This document shows positions 30,570 through 39,366 of a DNA stretch of 64,000 nucleotides, piece after piece. Under the pieces are notes generated by a model, which ran no database searches, was not told the origin of the DNA, and saw only the letters and a list, made by a program, of their open reading frames with translations. How positions within the stretch are numbered: the first letter of the stretch is position 1; each line of letters opens with the position of its first letter. The stretch covers positions 69,835 through 133,834 of the forward strand of contig CAVSMM010000008.1 of NCBI GenBank assembly GCA_963729165.1. The letters run 5' to 3'. Origin of the DNA: JACCZX01 sp963729165. Lineage in GTDB: Bacteria; Pseudomonadota; Gammaproteobacteria; Burkholderiales; Burkholderiaceae_F. Position numbers and translations under genes: made by a program.

Positions 30570-31373
30570 CTACTGACTGACTTGTCCGCGCACCGCCCAT
30601 GCGCGCGCGATCAGCGGGATCGAGCCGTCGCCGGCAATCGGAAGCGTTTCGCGGATCCGATCGCGCAGCGCGTTGCGGCGCTCTTCGGTGAGCGACATCG
30701 CGTACGCCGGCGCCGGTCCCTGACCGCCCAGGAACGGGTTCCAGTAATCGTCAAAGTTTTTAAATGTGGTCGGGACATCGATCATCTGCGTCCGCACATC
30801 GTGCAGTCCTGCGTCTTGGAACAAACTGGTCAGCGCGGGCGGCTGGCACATCGGAAAGCGAGTTGCTTCGACGAGGTTGGAAGCGCTCGGATCGAACTCG
30901 GCCGCCGCATCCCAGAAGTAACGCATCAGCTCCATCTTGCCGGCGTAGTCCCACACGTAGGCAGCGACCGTACCTCCCGCTCGTACGACGCGCGCCATTT
31001 CCTGCGCCGCCAGCGACGGCTTCGGAACGAAATTAAGAACGAGACCCGACGCCGCAACGTCGAAGCGAGCAGACTCCACTGGAAGCGACTGAGCGTCACC
31101 CACGTCAAACGTGACCTTCGGATCGCAGACATGCGCCTTCGCAAAGTCGACAAAGCCTGCCGAGGGGTCAATGCCCTTGACGCTTCGCGGCTGCGATTGT
31201 TGCAGGATCGTTTGCGTCAGTGCGCCGGTTCCGCACCCGACGTCGAGCCAATCGAGTTGCGCAGGCAAGGCAAGCCACTGCAAAAAGTCCTTCGCGGCAA
31301 GTCGGCTCCAGCGACCTACGTAAGGCTCGTAAAGGTCGCCTACCGCAAAATTGTCGTTACGCTGTACGGACAT
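30570..31373 (-). CDS. Class I SAM-dependent methyltransferase
   Basis: Start taken as ATG 31373 (MSVQRNDNFAVGDLYEPYVG), 267 residues; a longer reading extends to 31445 but adds an unlikely tail. SAM motif I is LDWLDVGCGTGALTQTIL, followed by VKGIDPSAGF, VGDAQSLPV and FDVAASGLVLNFVPKP. This is the Methyltransf_11/25 type that modifies small molecules. The substrate is not identifiable. Cytosolic. Confidence 0.82.
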   Translation of the reverse strand: MSVQRNDNFAVGDLYEPYVGRWSRLAAKDFLQWLALPAQLDWLDVGCGTGALTQTILQQSQPRSVKGIDPSAGFVDFAKAHVCDPKVTFDVGDAQSLPVESARFDVAASGLVLNFVPKPSLAAQEMARVVRAGGTVAAYVWDYAGKMELMRYFWDAAAEFDPSASNLVEATRFPMCQPPALTSLFQDAGLHDVRTQMIDVPTTFKNFDDYWNPFLGGQGPAPAYAMSLTEERRNALRDRIRETLPIAGDGSIPLIARAWAVRGQVSQ

Positions 31374-31429
31374 TGACTCGCTACCCGCGCTGGATTGTCT
31401 TGTCGCAGCGTAGCGCGTTGTCTCCGATC

Positions 31430-32026
31430 CTATCGACTCTGACATGCGCCGCGCGCAGCCCGCCCAACGAGCGCATGGCGGAAACAGTCGGTCGTGTGAT
31501 CATTGACAAGTCCGACCGCTTGCATGAAGGCGTAACAGATCGTCGAGCCAACGAATTTGAATCCGCGGCGCAACAGATCACGGCTGAGTGCATCAGACTC
31601 CGTCGTGCGCGCGGGAATTGCTTCCAGCGAACGCCGGCGGTTGTCCAGAGGCACGCCGTTGACGAAACCCCAGACGTAAGCATCGAAGCTGCCAAACTCT
31701 TTCTGGACAGCGAGGTAGGCCCGCGCATTGCGCACCGTGCTTTCGATCTTGAGTCGATTGCGAACAATCCCCGCGTTCAGCAGAAGCCGTTCGATGCGCA
31801 CTGGTGTGAACCGCGCTACGCGCACCGGATCGAAGTCCACGAACGCTTTGCGATACGCCTCGCGCTTTTTCAGAATGGTCTCCCAGCTCAGACCGGCCTG
31901 CGCTCCTTCGAGCGTCAGATATTCGAACAAAGTTCTGTCGTCGTGCACAGGGACGCCCCACTCGGTGTCGTGATACGCGATACCGAGGGGAGTTCGTGCC
32001 CAGCTGCAGCGTGTAAGCGAATTCAC
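31430..32026 (-). CDS. tag: DNA-3-methyladenine glycosylase I
   Basis: GTG start at 32026; 198 residues. The family hallmark RCSWA near the N-terminus with YHDTEWGVPVHDDRTLFEYL, then GLSWETILKKREAYRKAF and the C-terminal FVGSTICYAFMQAVGLVNDH are all present. The N-terminal cysteine and histidine and the C-terminal H/C pair are the zinc ligands. It removes 3-methyladenine from alkylated DNA as a helix-hairpin-helix glycosylase. Confidence 0.92.
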   Translation of the reverse strand: MNSLTRCSWARTPLGIAYHDTEWGVPVHDDRTLFEYLTLEGAQAGLSWETILKKREAYRKAFVDFDPVRVARFTPVRIERLLLNAGIVRNRLKIESTVRNARAYLAVQKEFGSFDAYVWGFVNGVPLDNRRRSLEAIPARTTESDALSRDLLRRGFKFVGSTICYAFMQAVGLVNDHTTDCFRHALVGRAARGACQSR

Positions 32027-32071
32027 GTTTCTTTTTGGCTTGTAGCGCGGTTCGCCGAGTCTGTGCGCGAA

Positions 32072-32260
32072 TCAGGCGGGCGGTGTTGGTGAGTCACGAT
32101 TATCGCCGTTGCGTAGCGCGGCCAGCACGCAGAGGACGATCGTGACGAATGCGAGCAGGTTCAAAGCGCGCCCGTGGCGTGCGAATACTCCCACTGCCCT
32201 CGCAAAGGATTCCAGCCTTGCGGCAGTACCGTCCAGTTCTGCGTTGCACCCGGCCAGCCG
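32072..32260 (-). pseudogene. C-terminal remnant of a DUF1772/anthrone oxygenase-like membrane protein
   Basis: Minus-strand frames read NWTVLPQGWNPLRGQWEYSH, then after a frameshift near 32165 NLLAFVTIVLCVLAALRNG to a TGA at 32072-32074. The W-x(7)-WEYSHA-x-LLNLLAF pattern resembles the C-terminus of DUF1772 membrane proteins. There is no start codon and the N-terminal two thirds is missing, ending where the CBS gene begins. It is most likely a truncated gene. Confidence 0.35.
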
Positions 32261-32296
32261 GGTGCTGTAGGTCTGCTCGAGCTCAGGCGCGCAGAA

Positions 32297-32716
32297 TCAG
32301 AGAGCCCGCGATACCTCAGAGAGCGCTTCCGCGACAGGCTCCATATCCGAGGCCTCAACGGCAAAATCGCCCAGGGAAACAATTCCGACAAGCCGCTTGT
32401 CACGATTGACGACCGGTAACCGGCGCACTTGCCGCTCGCTCATTAGTCTTGCCGCCTCTTCGACCGATTCGTCCTCGTAGGCCCAGAACACACCTTCTGA
32501 CATCACTTCGCGGACCTTGGTGCTCGGCGCCTTGTTATCCGCGACCGCGCGAATGACGATGTCTCGATCAGAAATCGCACCGATCAGGCGGTCGTTTTCT
32601 CCCACAGGTAGCAGCCCGAAATCGCCGCTGCGCATCTTCTGCGCCGCTTGGTGGATCGATGCATCGGGGCTGATCACAGTAACGTCCCGACTCATGATGT
32701 CTGCAAGTTTTTGCAT
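32297..32716 (-). CDS. Two-CBS-domain protein
   Basis: ATG at 32716, preceded by AAGGAGAT, gives 139 residues made of two CBS motifs: about residues 8-60 (IMSRDVTVISPDASIHQAAQ ... DRLIGAISDRDIVIR) and 72-128 (VREVMSEGVFWAYEDESVEE ... LVGIVSLGDFAV). The pair would form one Bateman module, which usually binds adenosine nucleotides and regulates a partner. There is no attached catalytic domain and no obvious partner in the neighbourhood. Confidence 0.88.
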   Translation of the reverse strand: MQKLADIMSRDVTVISPDASIHQAAQKMRSGDFGLLPVGENDRLIGAISDRDIVIRAVADNKAPSTKVREVMSEGVFWAYEDESVEEAARLMSERQVRRLPVVNRDKRLVGIVSLGDFAVEASDMEPVAEALSEVSRAL

Positions 32717-32804
32717 ATCGATCTCCTTGTCACGCGTTGCTCGCAGTAACGAGTAGCAAACACTTCGCCCGCATAGGTGTCCGGAGCATCCGGCTCTGAA
32801 AATC

Positions 32805-33638
32805 CTACAGCCGCTTTCGGCCAAGAACTTCGATGGGGACGATCTGCCCCTCCTGAAGACCGCGTGATGTGTTGGCCATCGCCTGAGGCGCAATTTCGCC
32901 GTGGATCAGCATGACCGCGCGATGCGGTGGTTTCTCACCGCGCTCGACCATCGCGCGCGAGCGGGCGCCATATGCGCGCGCTTCCTCGAGGGTGCTCTTC
33001 AACCGCGTAACGTCGAATCCTGCGCCTTGCAAGCCGCGCCGCGTCTCCTCCGGCGTCGACAGGAAGCTGGTGCGAGAGCTGCTCGCCCAGGGCGTTGGAT
33101 AGTTCAGTTCTCCGCCTTCACCCTTCGCGACCTCCGAGAGCACCAGCCAGGCGCCCGGCTTGAGCACTCGATGTATCTCGCGGTAGAACGCGCCTTTGTC
33201 GGCGATGTTCATCGAAACATTCATCGAGTAAGCGCCGTCGAAGCTGGCATCGGCGAATGGCATTGCCAGCGCATCACCGACTTCGAAAGTGATCCTGTCC
33301 TCGAGATCGAGCAAGCGAGTGAGGTGGCGGGCGACGTCGCAGAATTCCGGCGTCAGATCGATCCCGGTGACTTTGCAGCCGAAGCGGTTTGCGAAGTAGC
33401 GCGCCGGCCCGCCGATGCCGCTGCCGATGTCCAGGATGTGATCCGCGGGACCGGCTTGCATCAGTCCGGCAATTTCCAACGTCGCCTCCTGGCCGCGACC
33501 ATGAAACTGGTCGTAGGGCGCCAACGCCTCCATGCTCGGATGCTCGGGATCGACGCCATCCTCGATCAACGCCGCGTTCAGGCGGGACAGAAGATCGCCC
33601 CGGCTGTAGTGCTTCGAGACATCGCGATCAGTGTTCAT
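32805..33638 (-). CDS. Class I SAM-dependent methyltransferase (sarcosine/tocopherol type)
   Basis: 277 residues from ATG 33638. Motif I is ILDIGSGIGGPARYFA, then VTGIDLTPEFCDVA, FEVGDALAMPFADASFDGAY and VLKPGAWLVLSEVA. The preceding DQFHGRGQEATLEIA segment is typical of methyltransferases related to glycine/sarcosine and tocopherol or ubiquinone-type enzymes. The substrate is unknown. It is distinct from the methyltransferase at 30570-31373. Confidence 0.83.
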   Translation of the reverse strand: MNTDRDVSKHYSRGDLLSRLNAALIEDGVDPEHPSMEALAPYDQFHGRGQEATLEIAGLMQAGPADHILDIGSGIGGPARYFANRFGCKVTGIDLTPEFCDVARHLTRLLDLEDRITFEVGDALAMPFADASFDGAYSMNVSMNIADKGAFYREIHRVLKPGAWLVLSEVAKGEGGELNYPTPWASSSRTSFLSTPEETRRGLQGAGFDVTRLKSTLEEARAYGARSRAMVERGEKPPHRAVMLIHGEIAPQAMANTSRGLQEGQIVPIEVLGRKRL

Positions 33639-33669
33639 CGGTCGACGAAGCCGTCATGACAATCTCTGG

Positions 33670-34260
33670 TCAGTCTCGTTGCATCGTTGCATGTTCGGTT
33701 TGCTGCGCACTCAAGCGAGACCTGGCGGCGTGCAGCAATGCCTTCGAGTAAACCTTGTGAAAACCCAGCAAGGCACTGAAGCCCCGTCCAAGTGTGCGCT
33801 TGCCGGTCTTGGCGTTTACTACCGGAACGACAGCTGATCCAAAGTACAGACGCGTTCGCGGACCGTTGTCCGTTCTCAACGGAGCGACCATCAGCCAGGA
33901 TCTTGTGCGCCCAGTAAGGTCGCGCAGCAGCAACTGATTTTCAGATCGCTTCTCAACGCTCCACGCGGCGAACGCGTCGCGAGCTCCTGAAGCCAGTTGT
34001 TCAGCTTGAACGTCCGACGATGGTCTCGATACGGCCCACTTCAGGATCATTCTTTCGAGCTTGAACAAGGCAGTCGTGTAGAAGGCAGTCACAAACTGTT
34101 GATGTGACACAAGGCCTGAGATGTCGGTCGCGTAGCAATCCGTGTAAGCACCATTCGCTCGATAAGTGTCCAACAGCGCATCGTCAGGAAGCGAACAAGG
34201 CTGAATCGAAGACAAGGGTCTTGCTCCGCTATGACGTGCGGCAGGGCTCGGTGTGGTCAA
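33670..34260 (-). CDS. Hypothetical protein, translationally coupled to the MBL-rhodanese gene
   Basis: 196 residues from a TTG at 34260 that overlaps the stop of the upstream gene (TTGA), which supports both the start and coupling. No family recognised with confidence; it faintly resembles DUF2867-type proteins (SWLMVAPL, RTRLYFGSAVVPV, LLGFHKVYSKALLHAARS). There is no signal peptide. The N-terminal third contains LPDDALLDTYRANGAYTDCY and the middle a mostly alpha-helical stretch. Confidence 0.55.
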   Translation of the reverse strand: MTTPSPAARHSGARPLSSIQPCSLPDDALLDTYRANGAYTDCYATDISGLVSHQQFVTAFYTTALFKLERMILKWAVSRPSSDVQAEQLASGARDAFAAWSVEKRSENQLLLRDLTGRTRSWLMVAPLRTDNGPRTRLYFGSAVVPVVNAKTGKRTLGRGFSALLGFHKVYSKALLHAARSRLSAQQTEHATMQRD

Positions 34261-35298
34261 GGCTCCGATCCGGACTTGAGCGGATAGCCCGCTTCACGCC
34301 AGGCTTTCACGCCGCCGTCCAAAGCCACCGCGCGCTGATAGCCCAGCTCGCGCAGCGTCGCCGCAGCCAGCGTCGAAATGCGGCCGAACTCGCAACACGC
34401 GACGATGCGCTTGGTCGGATCGGGCAGGTCTTCATTGACGCGCAGCTCGAGCTGGCCGCGTGGCAGCAGCCGCGCCCGCGGGATGTGCCCGTTCTCGTAG
34501 GCGTCACGCTCGCGCACGTCGAGCACGATGAAGTTCTCGTCGGCGGCTTCGACGCGCGCCTTCAGCTCGGCCAGCGACATGAACGGCACCGCAGCAGCAG
34601 CTTCCGCGAGCAATTGCGCGACCGTCTTTCCTCCGCTCATGTTGCTGCGTAGCGCCTCGGTGATGTGCGTCGGCATGCTCAGACTGAGGCTGCGCATCAT
34701 GTCGACGAAAGCGGCGCGGTCGCGCTTCTGCAGGCGTGGGTTCTCGGCGAGCTCACGTGCGAGCGTCGACTCAACGCCGCCCTTGTAGTCGTGCGCCGGA
34801 TGCACCTTCAGCGCCGGGTCCAGCCGCAGGATGCCGCTGAACAGGCTGTCGTAAAGCGCTTCCGGATCGCCAGTCGGCAGATCGGTGCGGCCGGTGCCGC
34901 CGAACAACAGCGTGTCGCCGGTGAACAGGTGGTCTTCCACCTGCAGACACATCGAGTCGCGCGTGTGGCCCGGCGTGTGCATCACCTGCAGACGCAGGCG
35001 GCCGACCAGAATCATGTCGCCGTCATCGAGGCGCATGTCGACGAACGGCGCCGGACTCTCGCGATGCATCACCACGGGTACGCCGAGTTGCCGCGCCGAG
35101 TTGCCGTGTGCCGGAAAAGTGGTCGGCGTGCGTGTGGGTATCGATCAGGTAGCGGATGCGCAGCCCGTCGCGCGCGGCGAGGCCAAGATAGCGGTCAATC
35201 TGGCTGGCCTCCGGATCGATCACGACGGCCGCGCATGTCTCGCTGCAGCCGAGGAGATAGGACTGACAACCGCCGGTAGCAATCTGCTCGTAGATCAT
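34257..35298 (-). CDS. Persulfide dioxygenase-like metallo-beta-lactamase protein with rhodanese domain (frameshift by 13-bp duplication)
   Basis: Starts MIYEQIATGGCQSYLLGC at 35298. The MBL iron site motif DTHTHADHFSGTRQLG is followed by a break. The 13-mer CGCCGAGTTGCCG occurs twice in tandem at 35081-35106, and deleting one copy restores TRQLGVPVVMHRESPAPF. The rest has HTPGHTRDSM, FTGDTLLFGGTGRTDL and a C-terminal rhodanese domain (FIVLDVRERDAYENGHIP, IVACCEFGRISTLAA, ALDGGVKAWREAGYPL). About 342 residues after repair. The fusion resembles ETHE1-type persulfide dioxygenase joined to a rhodanese, which oxidises glutathione persulfide to sulfite and links it to thiosulfate. Confidence 0.87.
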
Positions 35299-36051
35299 CA
35301 GTGCGTCTCCGCATTGTGCGCAGCTGACGAGTCACGGCCTAAGCGGTTGGATTGCCTGTCGTCTGCTAGACCGTGTCGCGTCATGAAAGCTGCAGACGTC
35401 AGATTGCCGCCTGACGACCGAGCGAGTGCCGGCCACACCCACTGGGAAGCAGATGTCGATCGATCAATGTGGCTAGACGTCATCCACAGCGTCCGTCACA
35501 TCGAGCATTTCGGCGACAGCGGCTCCGATCAGTTTGACCGAGTCGCGACTTGCATGACGCTCGATTACGACGAATTTAAGTGGCGCAACGCGTTCGAACG
35601 TCTTCCGTCTCCGCGTGAGCAGCATGCAGCGTCTCCAACAGTTACGGGAACTCACGCGACATAAGATCCATGCACCGACGAAGATGCCGAACACCGTCAA
35701 ATCGAACAGGATCGCGCGCATCGAGTACTTCGACTCTTGAGTCGATTGCGAATAGACGGTTGATTCTCAGCTGACGTGTCGACCCGTAAGCTGCTTTGTG
35801 CTTCGCCATCCAGCGCGGAATCGACAGTTGCACTCGAATACCGCGGATACGACTGGTTAGATCGTTCGAAGTACGGCCCCGTCAGCCACCTCAGCGTGAG
35901 AAATCTCTTGTAACAAGCGTCGTGCGCGGCCCGGGACGACCCATGGGCATTGCGGCACGCTTGATGTTCCGCAGGCCGAAGTCCGTCCCAGCTGAACCTG
36001 TGTGATGCGGATGTCTCCTTGCCGGACGACTGTCGCTCCAACGCGAAGGTT
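35299..36051. other. Low-information region between serA and the MBL-rhodanese gene
   Basis: About 750 bases with no gene that can be supported well. Frames on both strands are short and of odd composition. The only candidate is the small minus-strand frame at 35473-35721, listed separately. No repeats, terminator or tRNA seen. Confidence 0.4.
35473..35721 (-). CDS. Possible small membrane-anchored protein (82 aa)
   Basis: ATG 35721 opens an 82-residue frame with one hydrophobic N-terminal segment (ILFDLTVFGIFVGAWILC) followed by a basic, then mixed C-terminal part. There is no recognised family and no strong ribosome-binding site. It could be a real small membrane protein or a chance frame in an otherwise empty region. 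Confidence 0.3.
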   Translation of the reverse strand: MRAILFDLTVFGIFVGAWILCRVSSRNCWRRCMLLTRRRKTFERVAPLKFVVIERHASRDSVKLIGAAVAEMLDVTDAVDDV

Positions 36052-37279
36052 TCAGGAATCTAGCGCGCCGGCACTTCGGATCGCGCAGTCTCCGATCGCC
36101 TCTTGCTCGACAGGAATCGACCGCACCGACAACACACCATTGATCGCTGCGATCGCGTCGATCACGCTTTGCGCGACCGGGCTGTCGACGTCGACCATCG
36201 TGTACGCCATTTCGCCGCGCGATTTGTTCAGCATGTTGTGAATGTTCAGTCCGGCTTTCGCCATCGCGGTCGAAATCTGGCCGAGCATGTTGGGCACATT
36301 GGCGTTGGCGATACCGATGCGATACGCCGATTCGCGCGCCATTTCGACTTGCGGGAAATTGACCGAGTTGTTGATGCCGCCGTTCTCCAGAAACTCGCGC
36401 AGTTGCTCGACGACCATTACCGCGCAGTTTTCTTCGGCCTCGGCGGTCGACGCACCCAGGTGCGGCAGCGCGATCACGCCGCGCACGCCGGACAACGCCG
36501 GCGACGGAAAGTCGGTCAGATAGGCCTTGAGTCGATCGGCGCGCAGCGCCTCGACGACTGCGGCTTCGTCGACGATCGCATCGCGCGCAAAGTTCAGCAG
36601 CACGGCGCCGGGCTTCATCACCGCCAGCCGCTTCGCATCGATCAGTCCGCGCGTGGCCGCCAGCAGCGGAACGTGCAGCGTGACGAAATCCGCCTGCTTC
36701 AGCACTTCGTCGATCGACTGCGCCTTGCGCACGGCCGACTGCAGCCGCCACGCGGCATCGACCGTGATTTCCGGGTCGTAGCCGATGACCTTCATGCCGA
36801 GCTTCAGCGCGGTGTCCGCGACCAGCGCACCGATCGCGCCCAGGCCGATGATGCCGAGCGTGCGGTGCGGCAGCTCGATGCCGGCGAATTGCTTCTTGCC
36901 TTCCTCGACGTGCGCCTCGAAGTCGCGCATCGTGCGGCAAGCCTGCGACGAACTGCAGCGCCGGCACCAGATTGCGTGCGCCGATCAGCAGCGCGGCGAG
37001 CACGAGCTCTCTGACTGCATTCGCGTTGGCGCCCGGCGCGTTGAACACCGGCACGCCGCGATCGGACATCGCGGCCACCGGAATGTTGTTGGTGCCGGTG
37101 CCGGCGCGGCCGATCGCCTTGACGCTCGTCGGAATCGCCATGTTGTGCATGTCGTGCGAGCGCACCAGGATCGCGTCGGGATGCTCGACGTGCTTGCCGA
37201 CGACGTAGCGGTCGGGCGTAAACCGCAGCAGCGCCTGATGCGAGATGTTGTTCAGCGTGAGAATTTGAAACTTCGTCAT
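36052..37279 (-). CDS. serA: D-3-phosphoglycerate dehydrogenase (one frameshift)
   Basis: ATG 37279 overlaps the serC stop as ATGA. The product starts MTKFQILTLNNISHQALLRF, with AIGRAGTGTNNIPVAAMSDR, the NAD motif TLGIIGLGAIGALVADTALK, substrate-binding and catalytic blocks NFARDAIVDEAAV and LPHLGASTAEAEENCA, and a C-terminal ACT domain (VPNMLGQISTAMAKAGLNIH) for allosteric control, typically by serine. It oxidises 3-phosphoglycerate as the first step of serine synthesis. The frame breaks at about 36940, between VPALQFVAG and MRDFEAHVEEGKKQF. Length of about 409 residues is normal for the ACT-containing short form. Confidence 0.9.
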
Positions 37280-38378
37280 TGCGCTAGTGTTTCTGTTCCA
37301 ACTTGGTTGCGCTCGAATGCGCGCATGTAGTCGACCAGCGCCTGCACGCCTTCGATCGGCATCGCGTTGTAAATCGATGCGCGCATGCCGCCGACCGCGC
37401 GATGGCCCTTCAACTGCAGCAGACCGCGCTGTTGCGCGCCTTTCAGGAATGCGCCATCGAGCGATTCGTCGCGCAGCTTGAACGGCACGTTCATGCGCGA
37501 GCGGTCTTCCTTGCGCACCGGGTTGTAGTAGAGCTGGCTCGAGTCGAGCGCGTCGTACAGCAGCTTCGCTTTCGCGATGTTCTTTTGTTCGATCGCGGGC
37601 AGTCCGCCCTGCGCGAGCAGCCATTCGAACACCATGCCCGCGATGTAGATCGCATATGTCGGCGGCGTGTTCAGCATCGAGTCGCTCTCTGCTTGCTCCT
37701 TCCAGTGAAAAGCTGACGGCGTGATCGGTAGCGCGCGATCGAGCAGATCCTTGCGCACGATGACCAGCGTCAATCCCGCAGGGCCCATGTTCTTCTGCGC
37801 GCCGCCGTAGATCACGCCGTACTTCGATACGTCGATCGGCGCGCGACAGGATGTGCGACGACATGTCAGCCACCAGCGGCACGTCGCCAACGTCGGGCGT
37901 CCATTGATACTCGATGCCGCCGATCGTCTCGTTGGTGCACACGTGCACGTACGCGGCGTCGGGTGACAGCTTCCAGCTCGCGCGTTCCGGCACGTAGGTG
38001 AAGTTCTTGTCTTCGCTCGACGCCGCGATGTTGACCTGCGCGTACTTCTTTGCTTCCTTGATCGACTTCTTCGACCATTCGCCGGTGTTGACGAAATCGA
38101 TCGTCTTGCGATCGCCGAGCAGGTTCATCGGCACGATCGCGTTCTCGCCGATCGCGCCGCCCTGCAGGAACAGCACTTCGTAGTCGTCGCCGATCTGACA
38201 TCAGCGTGCGCAGATCGGCCTCGGCCTTGTCGGCGATCGAAATGAACTCGCTGCCGCGATGGCTCATCTCCATCACCGACATGCCGCTGCCATGCCAGTC
38301 GAGCATTTCTGCGGCGGCTCGCTGCAGCACTTCTTTCGGGAGCACCGCGGGGCCGGCGCTGAAATTGAAGACGGTCAT
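37276..38378 (-). CDS. serC: Phosphoserine aminotransferase (two frameshifts)
   Basis: ATG 38378 begins MTVFNFSAGPAVLPKEVLQR. Later blocks are MSHRGSEFISIADKAEADLR, VLFLQGGAIGENAIVPMNLL, the PLP-lysine region YGGAQKNMGPAGLTLVIV, and HRAVGGMRASIYNAMP. It transaminates 3-phosphohydroxypyruvate to phosphoserine with PLP. Frame breaks lie at about 38196 (between TLMS and IGDDYEVLFLQGG) and 37841 (between SSHILSR and PIDVSKYGVIYGG). Each is repaired by removing one base. It is followed by serA with a 4-base overlap, so serC-serA is an operon. Confidence 0.9.
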
Positions 38379-38591
38379 CTTGATTGTCGGTTTCGTTTTG
38401 CACGATGCGGTTGATCGAAGGCGCCGCAGCATAAGCTGCTTCTTTTGCGTCATCTGCGGCATCAATAATTGCGATTGCCGGAACGTATTGATTTAACAAG
38501 GATGCAGCGCGGGAAGGAACCTAATTTGCCCCGAAGAATTTGGGCCAGACGAAGCAGGTCCAGTCCGGCGAAACCAAGGGAGGAAATATTT

Positions 38592-39311
38592 ATGAATTAT
38601 GTCGAAGGATTTGTCGCCGCTGTCCCGGCGGCCAACAAGGAAGCCTATCGCAAGCACGCCGCCGAGTCGGCGCCGCTGTTCAAGGAGTACGGCGTGACGC
38701 GCGTCGTCGAGACATGGGGCGATGACGTGCCCGACGGCAAGGTCACCGACTTCAAGGGCGCCGTCAAGGCGAAGGGCGATGAGGTCGTCGTGTTCGGCTG
38801 GTGGGAGTATCCGGACAAGGCCACGCGCGATGCTGCCAACAAGAAGATGATGGACGATCCGCGCATGAAGGAGATGGGTAAGCAGATGCCGTTCGACGGC
38901 CAGCGCATGATCTACGGCGGCTTTGCGCCGATCGTCGAAGAAAGCGCCGGAGGAAAGATGGGCTATGCCGATGGCTATGTGATCGCGGTGCCCACCGCGA
39001 ACAGGCAGGCCTATCGCGACATGGCCGCCAGGGCTGCTGCGGTGTTTAAGGAATATGGCGCGACCCGCATCGTTGAAGCTTGGGGAGACGACGTGCCGGA
39101 TGGCAAGGTCACCGACTTCAAGGGCGCAGTCAAGGCCACCAAGGACGAGAACGTCGTCTACTCGTGGGTGGAGTGGCCGTCAAAAGAAACGCGCGACAAG
39201 GCCTGGCCCAAGATCATGGAAGACGAAAGAATGAAGCCGGATCACGCAAACATGCCGTTCGACGGTAAGCGCATGATCTACGGCGGCTTCGCGCCGATTC
39301 TTGATCAGTAG
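38592..39311 (+). CDS. Tandem DUF1428 protein (two domain copies)
   Basis: ATG 38592 after AGGAAATATTT gives 239 residues made of two DUF1428 domains in tandem, about residues 1-115 and 123-239. Both begin with YVxGxVxAVPxAN and contain WGDDVPDGKVTDFKGAVKA and a PFDGxRMIYGGFAPI end block. DUF1428 is a ferredoxin-like (dimeric alpha-beta barrel) family of unknown function, normally about 120 residues and often called RNA signal recognition particle by mistake in databases. The copies are offset by exactly 366 bases and are very similar in DNA, implying recent duplication. A strong terminator follows. Confidence 0.87.
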   Translation: MNYVEGFVAAVPAANKEAYRKHAAESAPLFKEYGVTRVVETWGDDVPDGKVTDFKGAVKAKGDEVVVFGWWEYPDKATRDAANKKMMDDPRMKEMGKQMPFDGQRMIYGGFAPIVEESAGGKMGYADGYVIAVPTANRQAYRDMAARAAAVFKEYGATRIVEAWGDDVPDGKVTDFKGAVKATKDENVVYSWVEWPSKETRDKAWPKIMEDERMKPDHANMPFDGKRMIYGGFAPILDQ

Positions 39312-39318
39312 TCGAGAC

Positions 39319-39348
39319 GCCCGCGCTTTATGCGCGGGCTTTTTTTTG
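39319..39348 (+). terminator. Rho-independent terminator after the DUF1428 gene
   Basis: A perfect 8-base stem, GCCCGCGC (39319-39326) with GCGCGGGC (39332-39339), a 5-base loop TTTAT and a run of eight T from 39340. It begins 7 bases after the DUF1428 stop and is a classic intrinsic terminator. Confidence 0.93.
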
Positions 39349-39366
39349 CCGGGTTGAAGGCGATAC

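Noticed and set aside
35891..38176. A 761-codon minus-strand frame across serC and serA
   Set aside because: It is a chance joining of frames made by the frameshifts. Only its serC middle and serA start are real protein.
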